The notes beneath the pieces were generated by a model, which was not told the DNA's origin, did no database searches, and saw only the letters and a program-made list of their open reading frames with translations. From Oscillospiraceae bacterium (GTDB lineage: Bacteria > Bacillota > Clostridia > Oscillospirales > Ruminococcaceae), in contig JAFSEU010000022.1 in the NCBI GenBank assembly GCA_017435565.1, forward strand, positions 52,509 through 116,508: a stretch of DNA of 64,000 nt, given 5' to 3'. The translations under genes and the position numbers were made by a program. Shown here one piece after another: positions 1 to 8,384 of the stretch (position 1 is its first letter; the number at the start of each line of letters is the position of its first letter).

Positions 1-561
1 ATGGGTCTCGCAACGACATTCGTTCTCGTTTGTTCTAACCTTGTGATTTCGCTTTTAAGAAAATTTATACCTGACGCGGTAAGACTCCCCTGTTTTATCG
101 TTATAATTGCCGGATTTGTCACTCTTGTCGATTTTCTGCTTGCAGGCTTTGCACCTTGGCTTTATGACGCTTTGGGAGTGTTCCTGTCTTTGATTACGGT
201 AAACTGCATTGTTCTCGGCAGAGCAGAGATGTTTGCCTGCAAAAACAAGCCGCTGCCCGCTGTTATGGACGGACTTGGAATGGGCACCGGCTTTACGCTT
301 GCGCTTGTTATAATGGCAACTATAAGAGAAATTCTGGGCAGCGGAAGCTGGCTCGGGCTGCAAATTCCGTTTATTGAACCGATTGGAATATTTACAATGA
401 GTGCCGGAGGATTTTTCACCTTCGGAATCGTTATCGCACTTGCAAGCAAGCTTTCAAAAAAATCACCGCCAAAAAATATGGGCTGTGCAGGCTGCCCGAA
501 TGCGGCAAACTGCGCAGGAAGGCTCGATGCCGAAACAGACCTGAAAGGATGTGTTGAGTAA
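1..561 (+). CDS. rnfE: Rnf electron transport complex subunit E (5' end outside window)
   Basis: Membrane subunit of the ferredoxin:NAD+ oxidoreductase (Rnf) that couples electron flow to ion pumping. The visible 186 residues are mostly hydrophobic helices and match RnfE from the conserved GLATTFVLVCSN region onward. In the family this lies about 40 residues after the N terminus, so the methionine at base 1 is internal and the true start is upstream of the window. The C terminus has a cysteine-rich tail (CAGCPNAANC) after the last helix; such tails occur in clostridial RnfE but their role is unclear. The stop overlaps the rnfA start by one base (TAATG), so the genes are translationally coupled. 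rnfC, D and G probably lie upstream. Confidence 0.93.
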   Translation: MGLATTFVLVCSNLVISLLRKFIPDAVRLPCFIVIIAGFVTLVDFLLAGFAPWLYDALGVFLSLITVNCIVLGRAEMFACKNKPLPAVMDGLGMGTGFTLALVIMATIREILGSGSWLGLQIPFIEPIGIFTMSAGGFFTFGIVIALASKLSKKSPPKNMGCAGCPNAANCAGRLDAETDLKGCVE

Positions 562-1133
562 TGGAGGGTTTATTCGGAATTCTTATATCCGGCATATTGA
601 CTGAAAATTTTGTCCTTTCAAAAACTTTCGGAATCTGTCCGTTCCTCGGCGTTTCAAAAAAACTGTCAAGCAGCCTCGGAATGGGCGCGGCGGTCATTTT
701 TGTAATGCTATTCGCAACACTTCTGACGCATCCGATATATACTTATCTGCTTGTCCCAAATGATGCTCAGTATCTTAAAACCATTGCATTTATTCTGATT
801 ATTGCGCTTTTTGTTCAGCTGGTGGAGATGTTTTTAAAAAGGTTTGTGCCGCCGCTTTACAAAGCTCTGGGAATATATCTGCCGCTTATTACAACAAACT
901 GTGCCGTGCTCGGCGTGACCGTGCTTAATGTTGACAACGAATACAGCTTTGCCGAATCAATATGCAATGCACTTGCAGGCGGAATCGGCTTTACATTAGC
1001 GCTTCTTATGTTTGCCGGCGTACGCTCACGAATTGACAACGACAGCGTTCCCGAAAGCCTCAGGGGCGTCCCGATAACCCTCATTGCCGCATCAATTGTG
1101 TCGCTTTGCTTTATCGGATTTTCGGGAATATGA
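561..1133 (+). CDS. rnfA: Rnf electron transport complex subunit A
   Basis: Integral membrane subunit of Rnf, 190 residues, the usual family length. It starts MEGLFGILISGILTENFVLS, with the LTENFVL signature of RnfA/NqrE. About six transmembrane helices are visible. The TTNCAVLG motif near residue 112 is the conserved cysteine motif that, with the matching TVNC motif in RnfE, forms the membrane iron-sulfur site. The ATG overlaps the rnfE stop by one base; rnfB follows after 24 bases. Assignment is secure by sequence pattern and gene order. Confidence 0.95.
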   Translation: MEGLFGILISGILTENFVLSKTFGICPFLGVSKKLSSSLGMGAAVIFVMLFATLLTHPIYTYLLVPNDAQYLKTIAFILIIALFVQLVEMFLKRFVPPLYKALGIYLPLITTNCAVLGVTVLNVDNEYSFAESICNALAGGIGFTLALLMFAGVRSRIDNDSVPESLRGVPITLIAASIVSLCFIGFSGI

Positions 1134-1157
1134 TTATTTTCGGAAAGGAAGGCTTAT

Positions 1158-1955
1158 ATGAATTATCTTCTTCCTATATTGATATTTCTTGCGCTGGGTC
1201 TGACAGCAGGAATTCTGCTGAGCGTCGCTTCAAAAGCGCTTGCTGTTGAAAGAGACCCGAAAATCGACGAGATCTCGCAGACATTGCCGAACGCCAACTG
1301 TGGAGCCTGCGGCTATGCGGGGTGTGCTGACTATGCAGACGCCATTGTCACAAAGGGCGAAAAAACCAATCTCTGCAAGCCCGGCGGTGCAATGATAAGC
1401 GAAAAAATAAGCACAATTATGGGCGTTGAAGCAGCATTCGTTCCCGAAACCGCTTTTATTAAATGTGGTGGAAGCTGTGAAAACACAAAATCGGATTATA
1501 TCTTCGGCGGCATATCGTCGTGCGTTGCTGCTAAAAGGTACTACGGCGGAATGATGGGGTGCAAATACGGCTGTATCGGTTTAGGCGACTGCATATCTGT
1601 ATGTGAATATAATGCAATTTCAATCAGCGATGGCGTTGCAGTCGTTGACAAAGCGCTGTGTCACGCTTGCGGAAAATGCATAAAGGTATGCCCTAATTCT
1701 TTGATTTCACTTGTACCGATAACCAAGCATTATTCCGTCAAATGCTCGTCATGCGACGATGGCAAGCACACAAAAGGTGCCTGTCGAAAGGGATGCATCG
1801 GGTGCAGAATTTGTGAACGCAAATGTATGAGTGGCGCTGTCAGAATTGAAAACTTCCACGCAATAATCGATTATTCAAAGTGCATCGGCTGTGGCCAATG
1901 CTACGAAGCGTGCCCTACAGGTGCAATCTTCTGCTGCGAAAGGCAAAAAGCATAA
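1158..1955 (+). CDS. rnfB: Rnf electron transport complex subunit B (ferredoxin-like)
   Basis: Iron-sulfur subunit that accepts electrons from ferredoxin for the Rnf complex. The 265 residues begin with one membrane helix (about 5-27). A four-cysteine Fe-S domain follows (NCGACGYAGCADYA, about 46-60), then several CxxCxxC...CP ferredoxin motifs, ending in CIGCGQCYEACPTGAI. The ATG has a good ribosome site (GGAAAGGA) upstream. It is last in the operon and followed by a strong terminator. Length and domain order are normal for clostridial RnfB. Confidence 0.95.
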   Translation: MNYLLPILIFLALGLTAGILLSVASKALAVERDPKIDEISQTLPNANCGACGYAGCADYADAIVTKGEKTNLCKPGGAMISEKISTIMGVEAAFVPETAFIKCGGSCENTKSDYIFGGISSCVAAKRYYGGMMGCKYGCIGLGDCISVCEYNAISISDGVAVVDKALCHACGKCIKVCPNSLISLVPITKHYSVKCSSCDDGKHTKGACRKGCIGCRICERKCMSGAVRIENFHAIIDYSKCIGCGQCYEACPTGAIFCCERQKA

Positions 1956-1962
1956 ACAAAAT

Positions 1963-2006
1963 AAAACCGAAAAGGCGTAATTGATATTCACCTTTTCGGT
2001 TTTTCT
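1963..2006. terminator. Bidirectional intrinsic terminator between rnfB and tsaD
   Basis: Inverted repeat AAAACCGAAAAGG...CCTTTTCGGTTTTT with T tracts in both directions, between the convergent rnfB and tsaD genes. It probably ends both transcripts. Confidence 0.85.
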
Positions 2007-2010
2007 TTGT

Positions 2011-3021
2011 TCAGTTGTCTTCAAGCGGCATTGTTGCATATGCATTAAGACTCAAATCTGCACGTTTTCCGCTTATATATTCGTAATATCCCTGGCAGGC
2101 TATCATTGCCGCATTATCACCGCAATATTTCAGCTCGGGGAGAAAAAGCTGCTTGTTTTCAAGTCTGCAGACTTTTTCAAACGAGGCTCTGATTCCTGAA
2201 TTTGCCGAAACTCCGCCTGCAACAGCAATCCTTTCATAATTTAGATTTCTTGCGGCAAGCATTGTTCTCTGCGTCAGAATCGATGCGATTGTTGACTGAA
2301 GTGAAGCGCAAAGGTCATTTTTGTTGATTTCAGTACCCTTTTGTGCGGCATTGTGAACAATGTTCACAACAGCGGTTTTCAATCCCGAAAAGCTGAAATC
2401 ATACTCGCTGGTGCTGACCTTGGGGTTGGGCAGCGGATAGCGATCAGCGTCGCCCTGCTGTGCGGCTTTATCTACCCACACGCCTCCCGGATACGGAAAG
2501 CCCATAACCCTTGCCGCCTTATCAAAGCATTCACCTGCGGCGTCATCACGGGTTCTTCCGATTACGTTGAATTTTGTATAATCACATACTTCAACAATAT
2601 GGCTGTGACCGCCGCTTGCAACAAGACAGAGATACGGCGGCTTTAAATCGCTGTGACTGATATAATTCGAGGCAATGTGTCCTGCAAGGTGATGCACAGG
2701 TACAAGCGGCTTCTTCCACGCCATTGCCAACGCTTTTGCAAAGCTTACGCCGACAAGCAGCGCGCCGATAAGCCCGGGAGCATATGTCACTGCAATTGCG
2801 TCAATATCATCACTGGTGCAGTTTGCGTCATAAAGCGCCTTTTGCACAACTCCGAGTATATTCTCACAATGGCGCCTTGATGCGATTTCAGGCACAACTC
2901 CGCCGAATTTACGATGTTCTTCAATCTGCGTCGATATTACCGATGAGAGTATAATTTTTCCGTCCTCACACACGCTTGCGGCTGTTTCATCGCAAGAGCT
3001 TTCAATTCCCAATATTTTCAT
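2011..3021 (-). CDS. tsaD: tRNA N6-threonylcarbamoyladenosine transferase TsaD
   Basis: Transfers the threonylcarbamoyl group to A37 of ANN-decoding tRNAs, working with TsaB and TsaE in the cytoplasm. The 336 residues begin MKILGIESSCDETAASV, the ASKHA nucleotide-binding signature. The metal-binding HHLAGH motif (about residues 110-115) and the GGVSANS region near 268 are present. Length is typical. The start codon overlaps the rimI stop by one base (TAATG), the common tsaB-rimI-tsaD type of arrangement, although tsaB is not in the window. Confidence 0.96.
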   Translation of the reverse strand: MKILGIESSCDETAASVCEDGKIILSSVISTQIEEHRKFGGVVPEIASRRHCENILGVVQKALYDANCTSDDIDAIAVTYAPGLIGALLVGVSFAKALAMAWKKPLVPVHHLAGHIASNYISHSDLKPPYLCLVASGGHSHIVEVCDYTKFNVIGRTRDDAAGECFDKAARVMGFPYPGGVWVDKAAQQGDADRYPLPNPKVSTSEYDFSFSGLKTAVVNIVHNAAQKGTEINKNDLCASLQSTIASILTQRTMLAARNLNYERIAVAGGVSANSGIRASFEKVCRLENKQLFLPELKYCGDNAAMIACQGYYEYISGKRADLSLNAYATMPLEDN

Positions 3022-3464
3022 TAGTGCTCCATCTTTTTCAAAAATTTTGTCATGAGCACCGCATCCTCGAAAGGCTCAGAATAAAAACCTTTTCTCAGGC
3101 CTACGGTTTCATATCCGTTTTTTTCATAAAGCTTGCGTGCGGCAGTATTGCTCTGCCTGACTTCAAGCATAATACACTCGGCAAAACCGCCGACATATTT
3201 TTCAAGCTCTTCAAGTAATCTGCACGCAATCCCGCAATTGCGGCAATCAGGTGCTACCGCAATACGATTGATATTGACCTCATCGAGAACAAAGTCTGCA
3301 AATATATATCCGCAGATTTCTCCCTGCTGACATATGCAAAGCAGAATATTCCGCTGATTCTCAATGGCGTCCTCAATATTCTTTGCAGTCCAGAGCTGCG
3401 TAAAGCATTGCTTTTCGATACTAAGCAGCGCTTCAATATCAAAAGCTGTAATTTTTCTTATCAT
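3021..3464 (-). CDS. rimI: Ribosomal protein alanine N-acetyltransferase RimI-like
   Basis: GNAT-family acetyltransferase of 147 residues, predicted to acetylate the N-terminal alanine of a ribosomal protein or a similar target. The acetyl-CoA binding segment (RNCGIACRLLEELE, about 75-88) and the following N-x-x-A-x-x-L-Y-x-x-x-G-Y motif (NTAARKLYEKNGYE) are clear. It sits directly upstream of tsaD with a one-base overlap, the usual rimI position in Firmicutes. The RimI name rests on that context; the exact substrate is inferred. Confidence 0.88.
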   Translation of the reverse strand: MIRKITAFDIEALLSIEKQCFTQLWTAKNIEDAIENQRNILLCICQQGEICGYIFADFVLDEVNINRIAVAPDCRNCGIACRLLEELEKYVGGFAECIMLEVRQSNTAARKLYEKNGYETVGLRKGFYSEPFEDAVLMTKFLKKMEH

Positions 3465-3481
3465 AACACACTAAGCTCTTT

Positions 3482-4027
3482 TCAGCGTTTTCCCAAAAAT
3501 CTCGGTTTGAAATAGTCCTTGTAAATAAACATATATGCCGAAAGGATTTTGTCGTACGCCAGAAAAACAAACGTTGTAACTATAAGCAAAACGGGAACAA
3601 CGTATTTCCCGAGAAATTCAAACCCGACGAACATATCATCAATTCCCAGTATAAACATACTGAGCTTGAATATTGCAACAATACAGACGTTATACACAGC
3701 AATTTTCAGCAGAACACGAATCGCTGCTGTTTTTATTCTGTCTATGCGTTGTTTAAGAATTGGGTAATGCCCGAACAGCAGAATAAACATCAGAGCCGCT
3801 TCCTTATCAGGCGTTATAAACAGCGAAAGCAAGCCAATTCCGACATATGTCACAAACGCCCAGCCCTCGCCGATATCTGAAACTATTACCAAAAGCAGTC
3901 CGCCGGCAAGCATCGGAAAGGCAATATAAAATGCAGGCAGAATGCTGGTCAGAAACATCACAAACAAACTCATCGAGGATATCACGCCGCCGAGTGCAAC
4001 CTTGTAGCTGGCGTTTTTACTTTCCAA
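3482..4027 (-). CDS. Polytopic membrane protein, unknown function
   Basis: A small integral membrane protein with about five hydrophobic helices and a basic C terminus. I place the start at a TTG (base 4027, MESKNASYKVALGG) because AGAGGTG lies 6 bases upstream. A longer reading frame to 4078 has no ribosome site. The layout (basic N terminus, paired helices, LPAFYIAFPML) resembles DUF2232 or ECF-transporter S-like proteins, but I cannot assign a family or substrate. It ends 18 bases before rimI and is probably cotranscribed with rimI and tsaD. Confidence 0.65.
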   Translation of the reverse strand: MESKNASYKVALGGVISSMSLFVMFLTSILPAFYIAFPMLAGGLLLVIVSDIGEGWAFVTYVGIGLLSLFITPDKEAALMFILLFGHYPILKQRIDRIKTAAIRVLLKIAVYNVCIVAIFKLSMFILGIDDMFVGFEFLGKYVVPVLLIVTTFVFLAYDKILSAYMFIYKDYFKPRFLGKR

Positions 4028-4087
4028 ATTTTTCACCTCTGCCAAAAACTTGATACTATTATATTTTATCAAAAACAACGCTGAAAG

Positions 4088-4546
4088 TCAACACTTTGCT
4101 TCAAGCGCAGTAAAGAATCCGTTTTGCTCATAAAGATATATATCAGCGGCGATAATTTCCTTTCCGCAAACCACAAGCGTTGCCCTGACGTTTTCTGAGT
4201 CTTCATAATTCGTCACTTCATATGTATATATGACAGCATCCTTTCCTTTATAATTATCAAGCTTAAAACCTGCCTGGTTTTGCATCTCGCAATACTCGTT
4301 GTAGGTCTTTGAAAACTCAGTCGGAATGCGGATTTTCCTCGATGAAATCTCGTTGACATCAAGCTTATTCATATTCAGAAAGAATTCTCTTGCCTGCGGC
4401 GTGGAATAATCACAGTTTATATTTTTTTTCTTTTCGCCGAGCTTCGGTGCGACGGCAATCGCAAGCGCAATCAGCAAAATAAAAAACGAAGTGACCAGAA
4501 TGCGTTTTGAACGCTGGCCTTTTAAATTAAATGACAACAAAAACAT
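4088..4546 (-). CDS. Membrane-anchored DUF4830-like protein
   Basis: Short protein with a basic N terminus, one transmembrane helix (RILVTSFFILLIALAIAVAP) and an outside domain of about 110 residues. The pattern of the outer domain (IRIPTEFSKTYNEYCEMQNQAGFKL...YKGKDAVIYTYEV...ADIY) resembles the DUF4830 family of Firmicutes. Function is unknown. The ATG at 4546 is preferred over the one at 4555 because the AGGGAGA ribosome site would touch the earlier codon. It is followed on the same strand by the membrane protein at 3482-4027. Confidence 0.65.
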   Translation of the reverse strand: MFLLSFNLKGQRSKRILVTSFFILLIALAIAVAPKLGEKKKNINCDYSTPQAREFFLNMNKLDVNEISSRKIRIPTEFSKTYNEYCEMQNQAGFKLDNYKGKDAVIYTYEVTNYEDSENVRATLVVCGKEIIAADIYLYEQNGFFTALEAKC

Positions 4547-4626
4547 ATCGACCATTCTCCCTTCAGATAAAAAATACGCTGTATTTTGCTCTTTTATTAC
4601 AAAAATTAATGAAAAACAAAATGTAC

Positions 4627-4655
4627 TTGAAATATATGCTGAATTGTGTTATAAT
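4627..4655 (+). promoter_or_regulatory. Extended -10 vegetative promoter for the DUF1846 gene
   Basis: TTGAAA (4627-4632), 17-base spacer, TATAAT (4650-4655), with TG one base before the -10. It is correctly placed and oriented for the gene starting at 4694. Confidence 0.8.
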
Positions 4656-4693
4656 AAATAGGAACATTGATAATTTACTGAGGTTTGCGGAAA

Positions 4694-6178
4694 ATGAGTA
4701 AAATTGGTTTTGATAATGATAAGTACTTGAAACTACAGTCCGAATGCATCAGAGAACGCATTTCGCAATTTGGCGGAAAGCTTTATCTTGAATTCGGCGG
4801 AAAGCTTTTTGACGATTATCACGCCTCAAGGGTTTTGCCAGGTTTCAAGCCTGACAGCAAATTGCAAATGATGATGCAGCTCAAGGACGAAATTGAAATT
4901 GTAATTGCGATAAATGCCGCTGATATTGAAAAGAACAAAATCAGGGGCGATTTAGGCATCACATATGACACGGACACTCTGCGTCTTATAAGCATTTTCA
5001 GGGACAAGGGTCTCCTTGTCGGAAGCGTTGTGCTGACGCGCTTTGCCGGTCAGGAGGCCGCCATTAAGTTTAAAGAGCGTCTTGAATCACTGGGCATCAG
5101 AGTTTATAAGCATTATCACATCGAAGGATATCCGTCAAATCTTGCAAAAATCATCAGCGACGAGGGCTACGGCATAAACGAATATATCGAAACGTCCCGC
5201 AGGCTTGTTTTGGTGACGGCGCCCGGACCCGGAAGCGGCAAAATGGCCACCTGCCTTTCTCAGCTTTATCAGGATCACAAAAAGGGTATCAACGCAGGCT
5301 ATGCCAAGTTTGAGACCTTCCCGATATGGAATCTGCCGCTGCGCCACCCTGTAAATATCGCTTATGAATCTGCTACTGCCGATTTGAACGATATAAATAT
5401 GATTGACCCTTTTCATCTCGAAGCATACGGAGAAACTGCTGTCAATTACAACCGTGATGTTGAGATTTTCCCCGTACTCAATAATATTTTTGAAAAGATA
5501 ATGGGCAAATCACCATATAAATCTCCAACTGATATGGGCGTGAATATGGCCGGATGCTGTATTATTGATGATGAGGCCGTACAGAATGCTGCAAAACAGG
5601 AAATCATCAGGCGATATTACTCTGCACTGTGCCAGAAAAAGCAGGGTAACGCCACTGCTGACGAGGTTTATGAGCACGAGCTTTTAATGAAGCAGGCAAC
5701 CATAACTCCTGCGGACCGACCCGTAATTGAAAAAGCTCTTGAAAAAGCACAGCAGACCGACCAGCCTGCAGCCGCAATTGAGCTTCCTGACGGAACTATT
5801 GTCACTGGAAAAACAACTGACCTTCTCGGTGCTTCATCTGCGATGCTTCTGAACGCTCTCAAGGTTCTTGCGGGAATTGATGATGATGCACTTCTTATTT
5901 CAAGAAGCGTACTTGAACCGATTCAGCACCTCAAGGTAGACCATCTTGGAAATTCTAATCCCAGACTCCATACTGACGAAACACTTATTGCACTGTCAAT
6001 GAGCGCCGCAACCGACCCGACTGCTGAACGCGCAATGGAGCAGCTCGGAAACCTCAGAGGATGCGAAGCACATTCAAGCGTTATTCTTTCAAATGTTGAC
6101 GAGCGTGTTATGAAACGACTCGGAATAAATCTTACCTGCGAACCGCAGTACCAGAGCAACAAATTATATCAGATATAA
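4694..6178 (+). CDS. DUF1846 (UPF0371) family protein
   Basis: A 494-residue cytoplasmic protein of the conserved DUF1846 family, with the typical opening (IGFDNDKYLKLQSECIRERI) and FGGKLYLEFGGKLFDDYHA. The region near residue 175 (VTAPGPGSGKMATCLSQLY) has a P-loop-like GPGSGK motif. Structures are known for this family but its biochemical role is not settled; a nucleotide-linked function is only suggested by the motif. The ATG at 4694 is chosen over an in-frame TTG at 4685. A strong promoter precedes it and a terminator follows, so it is monocistronic. Confidence 0.88.
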   Translation: MSKIGFDNDKYLKLQSECIRERISQFGGKLYLEFGGKLFDDYHASRVLPGFKPDSKLQMMMQLKDEIEIVIAINAADIEKNKIRGDLGITYDTDTLRLISIFRDKGLLVGSVVLTRFAGQEAAIKFKERLESLGIRVYKHYHIEGYPSNLAKIISDEGYGINEYIETSRRLVLVTAPGPGSGKMATCLSQLYQDHKKGINAGYAKFETFPIWNLPLRHPVNIAYESATADLNDINMIDPFHLEAYGETAVNYNRDVEIFPVLNNIFEKIMGKSPYKSPTDMGVNMAGCCIIDDEAVQNAAKQEIIRRYYSALCQKKQGNATADEVYEHELLMKQATITPADRPVIEKALEKAQQTDQPAAAIELPDGTIVTGKTTDLLGASSAMLLNALKVLAGIDDDALLISRSVLEPIQHLKVDHLGNSNPRLHTDETLIALSMSAATDPTAERAMEQLGNLRGCEAHSSVILSNVDERVMKRLGINLTCEPQYQSNKLYQI

Positions 6179-6185
6179 GAATCAC

Positions 6186-6222
6186 ATGAGCATTATACAA
6201 ATATAATGCTCATGTTTATTTT
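6186..6222 (+). terminator. Intrinsic terminator after DUF1846 gene
   Basis: CATGAGCATTATA / TATAATGCTCATG hairpin followed by TTTATTTTTT, directly after the stop codon. Confidence 0.85.
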
Positions 6223-6230
6223 TTGCACAA

Positions 6231-6266
6231 AAAAATCACGGACAAAATCTTGTCCGTGATTTTTGA
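6231..6266 (-). terminator. Intrinsic terminator for the sugar ABC transporter operon
   Basis: AAATCACGGACAA / TTGTCCGTGATTT hairpin with T runs on both strands, just past the stop of the 6284-7222 permease. Confidence 0.85.
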
Positions 6267-6283
6267 TGCATTCAAATAAGCAA

Positions 6284-7222
6284 TTATTCCTTTACACCGC
6301 CGGCTGTAACACCGCCAATAATAAACTTGGAAAGGATTATGTAAACGATGATCATAGGAACAACCGAGATCGAAATTGCAAGCCAAGCAGCACTTGCATA
6401 GTGAGCCTGCTGTCTGTTGTTGCTGACTGATGAAATCATCATCGGAAGAGTCTTCGCTTTGGTGTTGTTGGAAAGAAGAATGGAGGGTGTATAGAGGTCG
6501 TTCCACTTTGAAACAAACGCGAAAATAGACTGTACAGCAATAGCGGGCTTCATAATGGGAAGTGCAATTGTAAAGAAGGTTCTGAATTCGCTGGAACCAT
6601 CGATACGGCCAGCCTCAACGAGGTCAAGCGGGAAGGTTGACTTCATATACTGACGCATAAAGAATACAATCGCAGGGGCTGCAACAGCAGGAAGAATTAC
6701 CCACAGTATATTACCGTGAATCATAAGGTCTTCCTTACCGGTGATATCGATAAGAATTCTGTTGATCTTGTAGATAACCTGCGAATAACCTGTTGTAGTA
6801 ACAGTTGCGGGAACCATCATTACAGCGAGGATAAATGTATAAGCAGGTGTCTTGAGCTTGTAATCATAAACAACAAGACCGTATGCAGTTAAGCAGGAGA
6901 AAAAGATTGTAAAAATCGTGCTGGGAATTGTAATGATAAGGCTGTTCTTAAAGCCGAGAAAAATGTCAGCTGTGTACTTGAATTCCTCATCAAAGAGCAG
7001 ATTCCAGTTTGCTTTGAACTTTTCGATACTGCCGGGAATAAGGGTAACACCCATACCAGAAATATCAACATGGTCTCTTGTTGAGTTTATGATAAGAAAA
7101 TAAATCGGAAGAATACATATAATTGATATGATTACCAAGAATATGAAAATCAAAGTTGATTTAATACGTTTTGAGGTGCTGTAACTCTTAGAGTTGTCAC
7201 CGTACATACTTTTCATACTCAT
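6284..7222 (-). CDS. Carbohydrate ABC transporter permease (MalG type)
   Basis: Inner permease of a CUT1-family sugar importer, 312 residues with six predicted helices. The EAA loop that contacts the ATPase (EAGRIDGSSEFRTFFTIALPIMKPA, about 205-229) is intact. The N-terminal outward loop (about 45-95) is longer than in MalG. The start overlaps the end of the upstream permease by 4 bases. The operon has no ATPase gene, as is common in Firmicutes, where one MsmK-type ATPase can serve several importers. Substrate is probably an oligosaccharide; the sequence does not show which. Confidence 0.93.
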   Translation of the reverse strand: MSMKSMYGDNSKSYSTSKRIKSTLIFIFLVIISIICILPIYFLIINSTRDHVDISGMGVTLIPGSIEKFKANWNLLFDEEFKYTADIFLGFKNSLIITIPSTIFTIFFSCLTAYGLVVYDYKLKTPAYTFILAVMMVPATVTTTGYSQVIYKINRILIDITGKEDLMIHGNILWVILPAVAAPAIVFFMRQYMKSTFPLDLVEAGRIDGSSEFRTFFTIALPIMKPAIAVQSIFAFVSKWNDLYTPSILLSNNTKAKTLPMMISSVSNNRQQAHYASAAWLAISISVVPMIIVYIILSKFIIGGVTAGGVKE

Positions 7223-8271
7223 ATGCCGAAATCCCCCAATCCCTTTGCTCTTGCCTTAGCCTGAGCCTTAAGTTTTTTGAGCTGCTTCTTCTTTCTGATT
7301 TCGTCCTTATCACGATACATAAAGAAGACAACAGAACCGAGAATTGCAGTAATGATGAACAATGTAACGGAGATTGCACCTGAATATCCGTAATTGAATT
7401 TGTTGTAATGATAAGAAATAAGGAAAGTAACGGTACGGAGTACGGTGACAGGCTCGCCGCCGACCGCACCGAGAATTGTCGGAACGTCATACATCTGCAA
7501 GCCGCCGATGAGCGAAGTGATGAGAGTATAAAGCATCATGGGCTTGAGAAGAGGAAGAGTAACTTTGAAGAATACCTGACGGCTGTTTGCACCATCGATA
7601 TCCGCAGCTTCGAAAAGGGATTCACTAATGCCCATAATACCGGACATAAGCATAAGTGTGGTATTACCGAACCACATCCAGCACTGCATAAACCATACGA
7701 GTTTTACAGCGTTTCCGATGCCGAAGAAGCTACTTTCAACTGAAAGGAAGTCGATAGGTCCGATGCCGATTTTGCCGAGGACCTGGTTTGCAGCACAAGT
7801 ATCAGCCGAGCTGAACATTGCACCGAAAAGTGCAGCAACTGAAGCTGCTGTAATAATGTTAGGCATATATACAATTACTTTGAATACGCCCTTGCCTCTG
7901 ATTTTGATTTTGGAATCAGTAAACCATACAGCGAGAAGCAAAGAAAGAAGAATCTGAGGAATGAAGTTACCAATCCAAAGGACAACAGTATTCTTGAATG
8001 CTTCTACAAATTTGTTATGTATAGCCATGTGACCGAAATTTCCGTCACCGCCGAACAAAACGATGTCAAAGTTTTTAAGTCCGTTAAAGACCTGTTCTGT
8101 TACGAGAATGCTCTTACCGGTTTCAGCCGTTTTGGTAAACGCCATTACGAAAACCTGAATAAGGGGCATTAGAGAAAAAATAAAATAAAAAATAAAAAAT
8201 GGCGCAATAAACATGTAGCCATACTTAGCATAGCTTATGGATTTAACGCCGCCTTTAGAAGTTGACGCCAT
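7219..8271 (-). CDS. Carbohydrate ABC transporter permease (MalF type)
   Basis: Second permease of the CUT1 importer, 350 residues with a basic cytoplasmic N terminus and about six helices. The EAA loop is seen as EAADIDGANSRQVFFKVTLPLLKPM (about 230-254). The ATG at 8271 (MASTSKGG) is preferred because GAGAGGGTG lies about 7 bases upstream; the frame stays open to 8289. The C-terminal tail is very lysine rich. It lies between the binding-protein gene and the second permease and is cotranscribed with them. Confidence 0.93.
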   Translation of the reverse strand: MASTSKGGVKSISYAKYGYMFIAPFFIFYFIFSLMPLIQVFVMAFTKTAETGKSILVTEQVFNGLKNFDIVLFGGDGNFGHMAIHNKFVEAFKNTVVLWIGNFIPQILLSLLLAVWFTDSKIKIRGKGVFKVIVYMPNIITAASVAALFGAMFSSADTCAANQVLGKIGIGPIDFLSVESSFFGIGNAVKLVWFMQCWMWFGNTTLMLMSGIMGISESLFEAADIDGANSRQVFFKVTLPLLKPMMLYTLITSLIGGLQMYDVPTILGAVGGEPVTVLRTVTFLISYHYNKFNYGYSGAISVTLFIITAILGSVVFFMYRDKDEIRKKKQLKKLKAQAKARAKGLGDFGI

Positions 8272-8384
8272 TTTAACACACCCTCTCAAAAAAATGCAAA
8301 TGTCAATATATGCCTATGGAGCGCAAAGGCTCCATAGGCTATATTGTTTTGTTATTCAGTTAGACAAAGCAATAATCTAATTGA